From Brasenia schreberi (taxonomy: Eukaryota; Streptophyta; Magnoliopsida; Nymphaeales; Cabombaceae): a DNA stretch of 64,000 nucleotides. A program made the position numbers and the translations under genes. The DNA is taken from the NCBI GenBank assembly GCA_036023115.1, contig JAYKKT010000079.1, positions 13,445,501 to 13,509,500 on the forward strand. The letters are read 5' to 3'. The first letter of the stretch is position 1. Every line of letters starts with the position of its first letter. The notes below the pieces were generated by a model. It was not told where the DNA came from. It searched no databases and was given only the letters and a program-made list of their open reading frames with translations. Shown here in pieces: positions 57,400-64,000 of this stretch.

Positions 57400-59330
57400 G
57401 AGACGGTCGATATTGGGACTTGGGAGCAGTCATTTGCTAAGTTATCTTCTGAAGATGACGAGGTGTTAAAGGGTTACACTTCGTTAAATCAATGCCAAAG
57501 TGGCTTGGTAAACGCGACAAATACATTTGAATTTACAAGAAATGCTGGTAATAGATTCTCTATGACACCATATGGCTTACTCCATCAGAGGCTTCAAGTG
57601 ACATCAACTTTCTGTTCATGTCTCTCTACCTCCAACCAACAGAAGCAATATATTCGTTGAAGTTATTAATTTAAGCAAGCCACCATCCAGCGTAGAACTC
57701 ATTATGACGCTGGAGAACTTTTACATTGACCGAGATGAAGGAGATCGAATCTCCTGTAAATGTCAATGCTGAGAATGGAGTTTCGATTTCTAATGGTCGA
57801 GCCTATGAGATAGAGTTCGAGTCTAATTCTCAGTCTAAGGCTGAGGACGTTTCTGATGTTTGGTTAGACGAGACGGAAAGTGAATCCCCTGTGTTTGTAA
57901 ACCATTACACAGAATCTAATAATAGAAACACAGGTTCGAATTTTTGTAAGATGACGGAAAGTGAATCTCCTGTATTCGTGAACTATGGAGGTTAATTGAA
58001 TGATGAGGTTCTGGGGTTGAAATCAGATGAAAGGAAGGATATCATGTCTTCTGAGCCAACTAAAAATACTTTGGAGTTGGGCCCTGAGGACGATGATTCT
58101 GATGGTCTGTAGATTCGCTGAAGGAGAAAACGGAACAGCCGTTTGCTGTCAACCATGGTGTAGATGGTGACCCTCCTGCGTTAGATGAGGTGGCGATACA
58201 ATTTTCAAAAGACAGCTGATTCCGGTATGTGAATGAAATTCAGTGCACAGATGATAAAAGAGATGAGTGGGGTCCTGCTAGAAAGGCCAAAGCTTCATCA
58301 CAAGCAGCAGATTCTCCTCGTGTTCATGGAAGGGAAGCTTCATCTCCTGTACCTGATAGAGAAACAGAGATTAACCATGACAAGAGAAGAAGATGAATTA
58401 AAGGTTAAACAAGACGATGTTTCACAAGAGGAAGGAGAATTTTCCAGAGATAATGGTGAGCTGCCAGATAATGGTAAGGCTGCGAGTGACAAAGCGGAGG
58501 TCAAGTATGACAAAGTTGATAACACGCCCTCTGGTGTTCCCGAGCCAGATGTTGCAGATTCTGCAAAAGAAAATGCGAATTTTAGTGCTAGTAGCGAAAA
58601 GAGGTCCTTGACACTAAGAATGCAGAATGCTCTCCAAACCTTGTTGCGCATGACCTTATCATCGGCTACTCTTGGAACCACAATTGGCTTGGAAGTTTCA
58701 AACCTGGTGGATGATAACAGTGTCGTTAAAAAAAAAAAAGAGCAGAAGCATATGCAAAAGATCTTGGATCAGGGATCAACTATGAGAGAATTAACGAAAA
58801 GCCCTTTGAAGCATGTGATGGGATTTCCACTGCTTGAAAGTAGGAAACGCTGCAAGAAAGATCAGATAATGGAGCAGATTCAAGTCCCTCAACTGCGGTC
58901 ACAAGCTTGCCTTCAAGTAGCCCATGAACTTGCCGAAGTTATGAACCCGTTTATGGTGCTGTGAATGCCGATTTCAATGGTCAGGTGGTGAAGGGGGAGC
59001 AGATGGAATTTACTGTCCCTGACAATGACGATGGAAGTGCAGAACCCAAAAGTTTTCAGCAGAGGCAGAAGCCTCAACAATGCTTAACGATAAAAGGAAC
59101 CGCAGCAATGAGACAGGTACAGTGATGAAAACCGGTGAGGATGTGCCTGCCTCGATGGAGGAAAATAGGCGTTTACCAAAGGATCACAGGAAGGGTTTGG
59201 AAGATTTAGATGGTAAGCAATCTGCAATAAAAGCAGGATTGAAGAACAAACTCGGATCAACACTTACCTTGTGCAGAAAATCATATTTTGGAAAGGATGG
59301 ACAGCATCTATCTTCCAAAACAAGAGCCCA
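57400..59330 (+). pseudogene. captured host gene remnant in F LTR (unidentified, acidic, nuclear-type)
   Basis: Several sense-strand open stretches look like real protein. A SFAKLSSEDDEVLKGYTSLN block lies near 57440 and an 89-codon acidic frame at 57726-57995 with two ESESPVFVN repeats. A frame near 58120-58230 reads EKTEQPFAVNHGVDGDPPAL. A 243-codon frame at 58233-58964 contains EDELKVKQDDVSQEEGEFSR, and another frame of the same stretch reads YSWNHNWLGSFKPGG near 58665. The best frame switches repeatedly, so it is decayed. Composition (Glu, Asp, Ser rich, with Lys clusters) suggests a nuclear or low-complexity protein. I do not recognise the family. It is intron-poor and in the LTR sense direction. 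Confidence 0.5.
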
Positions 59331-59384
59331 ACCATTAAGAAACTTGCCTTGGGAGGGTTGGCAGCATCTAGGCAGTATTTTGCC

Positions 59385-59520
59385 TATAAAAGGAGCCTCA
59401 AATCAGCTCCAAAGCATCCAATCCGTGGTGTGAAACATCTAAGTCGGGCTGAGAAAGATCAAACCAAAGAAAGAGAGAGAGGGAGAGAAGGAGAGGAAGA
59501 GTGGGAGAGAAGGAAAAGGC
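59385..59520 (+). promoter_or_regulatory. F 5' LTR core promoter
   Basis: TATAAAA at 59385-59391 and a GA-rich tract at about 59467-59520. Transcription of F would start about 30 bases after the TATA box. Confidence 0.6.
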
Positions 59521-60573
59521 GAACAGGTCGTTCACGTTCAGCTGCTCTTCATCCACGTCCAGCTGCTCACCGCCCATCATCTCCGCGTCGTCCACCTTCT
59601 TTGTTTACAGTTTTTTATCGCATTAGTTGTATGATGTTTGAAAATCTGTAATTAAGAAAGCCATGGCCTCCATGAAAACGTTCTGATGCAAACCCAAGGA
59701 CGAAGCTTACCTTTTCTTTATGTTGTTACTGATTTAAACGATCCTTCAACTCCATGAACACATTCAAAACCATAAACCTCTTTGTTTTTTCATGATCCAC
59801 GTCAATTCCTAAGATTGAAAGTAATTGATTTTATGCTATAGATCGTTTTAAATCACAAGCATAGTTTTCTGCAAATCTGAAGTTCGGAAACTGCACATCA
59901 CCTGATCACGGAATTTTCTGTAACTAACGGCTGCTCCAATCAAGTTGAGACTAAGCACGTCTAAACTAAACATATTCATGAGTGTCTGGTAAAAATTTGA
60001 AGATTTTATACATTCTTTATCGTTGTCAATTAAATCTGAAAACATTTACAAAAACCAGATTAGGTTCTGAAAAATCAGAAAACTCTGAAATATATGTCTG
60101 CTATTTCTTTCATATCTCTGTACATACTGCATCAAATTGAATAAAAATTATTGCTTTGGAAATATAACATCTAAACATTTCGAGTTCCTGACTAATAAGT
60201 AGTTTTCGAATTAATTTTGATAATCTGTAGCATAAAAATTAATTTTTTTTTTATGATTCTTCACATATATTTCTAGCTTATGTAAAATTTAATAATTTTC
60301 CAAATCTCAAAAGTATTTTAAAAAAATCAGAGAACAGGTCTCTTAAAACAGAACAGCTTTTATTTTTCAGAACCTGAAAAATTTCCAAAATCACGAACTT
60401 AGTTACGATTTCTTAAACTTTCAAAATTGGGGTTTTGCTTTTTCGAAATTTAACGGATTTGAAATATCTTCCAAGCATCTACGCTGACCCTTGAGTGCCC
60501 GTTCAAGAAGGCCTACGTCGATAAGAATTCACATGTCCATGATCATCTAAGAAAGTCAGAAAAATCAATCTTT

Positions 60574-60593
60574 GTTAGTTTAAGCAAACTAAC
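60574..60593 (+). other. F LTR conserved hairpin
   Basis: GTTAGTTT, loop AAGC, AAACTAAC: a perfect 8-bp stem 81 bases before the LTR end, then TGGCACGCTCGCGCAC. Confidence 0.7.
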
Positions 60594-60675
60594 TGGCACG
60601 CTCGCGCACACGACGTAGATCGAGAATTTCGTTTCAAATCTTAAAAGGTTTTGAAATAAAAATTCACATCTACAG

Positions 60676-60696
60676 ATTTAGCACACCTAGTGGGAC
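60676..60696 (+). other. candidate gypsy primer-binding site (F)
   Basis: ATTTAGCACACCTAGTGGGA lies directly after the LTR end, where Tat-like elements carry a site of the form TTGGCRC-CC--GTGGGAC. The tRNA partner cannot be assigned with confidence, and substitutions suggest decay. Confidence 0.5.
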
Positions 60697-60788
60697 TTGA
60701 GTCATAGGAATTTATTTGAATCCGTTATAAGATTGCAAAACTAACCCAATTTCTAAATTTGGGATAAGTTTCTATTTACAAGTTAATC

Positions 60789-62251
60789 ATGTCGAGCTCC
60801 GAAGGATCTTGTGAGGTGTCAAGCCGGGCCTCCCGCTCTACAAGTCTATATTCAAATAGGTTTTCAAAAGGAGACAGGTTGGCCTCCCTAAAGAAAGAAA
60901 TCATGAGGGAGCTGGAAGAAAAGATTGTTATTTTAAGCCAAGAAGCTGAAGCAGTTGAATCTTGTTCTTCCCATTGTAAGAAACCCAAAACACATAGGAA
61001 GTCAAGTCATTCTAGGAAACGTAAGATAATTTCTAAATTTGAAGAGGAACCCGAACCCGAGTCTTTTACCATAAAAGACCGAAAAGTGTTGCAACAACTT
61101 CTAAAAAGCCAAACGAAAGAAAAGAAGTCATATGCCCTATCCGACTTTCTACCCTCTGACTATCAAATGGATAGTGATGATGAGATACTCAGTTTCCACC
61201 AGTATGATAGAAACAAAGATCCACGATCTCACCTCCAACTTTTCTCTCAAAGTGCCTACAAAAAAAGAGAGACTCCTCCAAGTGGGTCTACTGGTTCTCC
61301 TACTCCTTAAAAGAGAATGATGCTAAATGGTTAGCTTCTTATGAACTAAGCCCATTCGCTAGTTTCGAGGAGTTGGCTAACTGTTTCATGCAAAGGTTCT
61401 CCCACAACGTAGAGTTCACACCAACTCTCAATACTTTGAGAGATACCAAGCAAGCTCCCAACGAGAACACTCACGCGTTCATCGTCAGATGGAGGTCAAT
61501 CCTAGGATAGGTCAAAGAACCTATCTCTGAAGGATGCGCAGTGATGCTCATCCTAGAAAATTTCAAAAATGATTTGAAAGTTCTCCTCTCTTTACATGAA
61601 ATTTCCACATTCCAAAAGTTAATCAAGAAAGCTTCCCTATTCGAAACAAATTTGAAAATGGGAGCTTACGAAGATTTATGGAAAAGCAAAAATTTTCCAA
61701 AAAAGTTTGAAAAACTTCGGGCATACGGGCAACATGCACCAGAGAGAGGAGCAAAAACACAAAAGGTGGCCAACGTCCGAGTAGAGCAAGGCTCAGTAGG
61801 AACCTCCAAACCTTCTAGGCAAAAAGTTTTTAAAAAAAATCAAAAAAATAGAAAAGGATTTGAAAAAAGGGAGTACACCAACCTAGGACAACCGCTCACG
61901 GAAGTCCTAGACATCTTGCTAGCATAGGGTCTCACGAGACTTCCAAAGATCCCCGAAGGGGCACCACCTCAAGGAAGGTTTTTGAACACTTTTTGTAAAT
62001 ATCATATGCTTAAGGGCCATGATACAGAACACTGCTACACCTTGAAAAATAAGATCGAAGACCTGATTGAGCAAGGTAAGCCACACGTCTCAGAGGAGCA
62101 AGCACCCCTCAAGCCATCTTCAAGGAACCCTTCTCTAATCACGCGAGTTCAAATGGGATGGAAAAAGAGGTATGTTTTCAATCAAACACAAGTCATAAGC
62201 ATGCATTGCATACCATGCATACCAACTCTCACACACTACACTTTCCCATAA
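60789..62251 (+). pseudogene. gypsy F gag, frameshifted
   Basis: The start MSSSEGSCEVSSRASRSTSL opens 173 codons (60789-61310) with a coiled, basic N-terminal part. A frame change near the A7 run at about 61258 precedes the conserved gag core (WLASYELSPFASFEELANCF at about 61329, then FIVRWRS near 61480). A stop at about 61510 interrupts it. The C-terminal part (61541-61927) is Lys-rich. A zinc-finger-like motif FCKYHMLKGHDTEHCYTLKN (C-x2-H-x4-GH-x4-C) lies at about 61990. Gag would build particles; this copy needs at least two repairs to read through. Confidence 0.8.
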
Positions 62252-62688
62252 TAAAAAATGACAAAGCAATAGTGATCCGAGCAGTGCTTAGAGTCCTGCC
62301 CTCGACTAGAGCCTTTTTAGAAATTTGAGGTGCACCGAGGCACCAATCTAGAACCATGATAGGATTGAGCCCTAAGAAGAGTGTAGGGGAAGTGACTAGA
62401 TCCGGGAGGATCTATCAACCCCTACACCTAGCCAAACCAGCTAGCAAGGGGGTGGTCGTTCTACCTGGCCCCCCATAAGTATGCATTCCAAGTTCATCCC
62501 AGGGCATGGACAAAGGTAAGGGCGTGGTGATAAACCCATACGACCTAGAGCTACACCTTTCCAAGCTCCCAATTAACATGTCTATCCTGGAGCTAATAAA
62601 AACCTCTCCTAAACATAGACGAGTCTTAGAGGAGATCTTAGAAAAGGCTAGAGTCAATACCACCATCTCCCCTTAATCCCTATCTACC
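62252..62688 (+). pseudogene. gypsy F gag-protease linker
   Basis: Degenerate linker with stops. KGVVINPYDLELHLSKLPIN near 62520 and HRRVLEEILEKARVNTTISP near 62615 keep a readable frame. No domain is recognised. Confidence 0.5.
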
Positions 62689-63444
62689 TTGGTCTCTCCC
62701 ATCTTCACCAAAGCTCCTATTGTGTTCACCGAAGACGATTTTGGAAAGTGTGATGTAACCCACAACCAAGCCCTGCATATAGAAGTAGTGTTGAATAATT
62801 ACCCTCTTGGCAAGTGTCTAGTTGACGGAGGAGGAGGCCTCAATATCCTTCCCCTCCATGTGGCTTCCCAAATAGGAGTAATTGTTTCCATGCTCGAGCC
62901 AAGTCCTATTATCATCAAAGGATACGATGAAAATCCTTCCAATCCCTTAGGCTCCATAAAACTACTACCCATGGAGGTCGGCTGAATACCTCATGAAGGG
63001 TTGTTCCATGTCCTAGACATAAACCCTCACTACAACTTGTTGCTAGAAAGACCGTGGATACACTCCCTCCGAGCCGTCCCATCGACCTTTCATAAATGTC
63101 TTAAAATCCCATGGGACAATTGGGTTGTGATAGTCTTTGGAGATAACAACCCTCAACTCAATGGGATACAAAACTTTCCTTGTTTGTCAAGTGAGCCAAG
63201 CCAGGAAACGTCCAACCCAATCCTTCCCAAAATATCTAAACCTTCCAAGTTTGGAGTCGTGCATATTCTAGGCAGGTCAAATCTTTCCATACCTAAATCC
63301 CTATACATTCCAAAAAAGACCACTAGAGTAGATAACCCTGTCATAGATGACACAACCTTCCAAAACCACCCTCTATACCAAAAGTCTTCTAAATTCGAAA
63401 AGCCTTGGAAGATGTTGCTAAATATGGGATATACACCCTACTAG
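62689..63444 (+). pseudogene. gypsy F aspartic protease, one stop
   Basis: The frame at 62689-62985 holds the active-site region CLVDGGGGLNILPLHVASQI (normally D-S/G-G-S at the catalytic aspartate). After a stop at 62983-62985, the next open frame (63001-63444) has NPHYNLLLERPWIHSLRAVP, the standard Tat-lineage motif ending the protease domain. The protease would process the polyprotein. The catalytic aspartate is kept but the following residues are Gly-rich and the stop breaks the chain. Confidence 0.75.
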
Positions 63445-63630
63445 GTGCTGGGAGCTAAGGATCAAGAAGAATTAGAACCCATCATACCTATACCAAACCT
63501 GGGTCAACGTGACCTAGGGTATGATTTAGCCATACCACCTAAGCTACCACCCAAGACCAATTGGATCAAGGATGCCCTAGAACCCACTAATCCTGAAACC
63601 TATGGTTTAGACATCTTATTTGGAGTATAA
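63445..63630 (+). pseudogene. gypsy F protease-RT linker
   Basis: Open for 61 codons: LGAKDQEELEPIIPIPNLGQ then DLGYDLAIPPKLPPKTNWIK. It ends in a stop and is matched in part by element E near 43870-44060. Confidence 0.55.
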
Positions 63631-64000
63631 CTTGTAGTGTTTTCTTTATAAGTTTGATGAAAAATCCCTTTTTGAAAAAAATACAAAAAAAGTATATATT
63701 TCAAAAGACCAAAAAAAATTTGAAAAATCCAAAAACCTAAAAAAATTGGCAAGAATCAAAAATCAAAAAAAGAAAGTTTTGCTTATTTTCCCTTCTACTA
63801 GTTGCTTTGAAAAATCCAAAAAAATAAAAAAATTTGAAAACCCCAAGAATCTTGTTTTCCAAAATCAAAATAAAAAATTAGATTTAGAAATACCTTCTTC
63901 TTTTATGCATGATACTTCTTTAGAGATAAAAATGCTTGAGAATGATCAAGGCAAGGAGGAAGATCCCCTTGCTCATGAGGATGATCAAGCCTCCAACCAG
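63631..64000 (+). other. A-rich inter-domain region of F
   Basis: Strongly A-rich, with AAAATC/AAAAACC runs, then an acidic readable stretch at the window edge (NDQGKEEDPLAHEDDQA). The same arrangement precedes RT in element E at 44095-44600. Confidence 0.55.

Larger units (their letters stand above)
56666..60674 (+). repeat. gypsy F 5' LTR (4009 bp) with captured host sequence
   Basis: It begins TGTAAACACCC and ends CATCTACA. U3 contains about 1.9 kb of gene-like sequence (57400-59330). TATA box TATAAAA at 59385, GA tract at about 59467-59520, hairpin at 60574. The half-palindrome TTGCCTT lies at the position expected from LTR2-4. Confidence 0.85.
56666..64000 (+). mobile_element. Ty3/gypsy Tat-like element F, 5' LTR to protease, runs off window
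   Basis: 5' LTR 56666-60674, primer-binding site just after it, gag from 60789, protease to about 63444, then the A-rich linker also seen in E. Pol and the 3' LTR would lie beyond 64000. It anchors the identity of the solo LTRs because its LTR has the same start, TATA/GA block, hairpin module and end. Confidence 0.85.

Noticed and set aside
58233..58964. 243-codon open frame as a functional host gene
   Set aside because: It lies inside the F LTR. The best coding frame switches within it and the flanking coding-like stretches are broken by stops.

Overview
This is a retrotransposon-dominated stretch of a flowering-plant nuclear genome. The evidence is one intron-containing plant gene, a GH28 pollen-type polygalacturonase (PG) with canonical GT-AG introns, sitting in AT-rich DNA. 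The DNA around it is built from Ty1/copia, Ty3/gypsy (Tat-like, with an extra RNase H), RTE-type LINE and possible hAT remnants. No tRNA, rRNA, CRISPR or bacterial feature was seen. The species cannot be named from this window.

Layout. Bases 1-13412 hold three decayed, minus-strand copies of one copia family joined nearly head to tail (A1, A2, B), with a 380-393 bp LTR and an initiator-Met-type primer-binding site. The intact PG gene lies at 13632-15371 (-). Bases 16171-29630 hold the same copia family on the plus strand (C). Copies B/A2 and C both carry the same damaged PG exon-2 plus intron-2 fragment, spliced between copia integrase and a copia LTR. The intact PG gene is therefore bracketed by two inverted copia/PG chimeras. 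Bases 30245-40240 hold a second copia family and gypsy pieces, with a composite segment present twice, a pair of about 0.55 kb direct repeats and a possible hAT zinc finger. Bases 40239-55819 are a decayed Tat-like gypsy element E (protease, RT, RNase H, second RNase H, integrase, 3' LTR). Bases 56666-64000 are the 5' LTR, gag and protease of a related element F that runs off the window.

The recurring player is the very long (3.1-4.0 kb) gypsy LTR, present seven times. Four are solo LTRs with exact 5-bp target-site duplications (9402-12955, 17313-20772, 40272-43633, 47600-50702), one is truncated (24293-27164, minus), one is the 3' LTR of E and one is the 5' LTR of F. They share a TGTARACACCC start, a TATA box, a GA-rich tract 60-100 bp downstream of it, and a 3' module with a hairpin that shows compensatory changes. 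The U3 part between the start and the TATA box is highly variable and carries pieces of host coding sequence. The clearest case is 10654-11252, where fragments resembling acetyl-CoA acetyltransferase, fructokinase, an MA3-domain protein and a U-box/ARM protein lie in the same orientation within 600 bp.

Working model (inference): the LTR U3 of this gypsy family accumulates host gene fragments and is spread by transposition, then left as solo LTRs by recombination. Only the PG gene looks like a functional host gene; every TE coding region seen carries stops or frameshifts.
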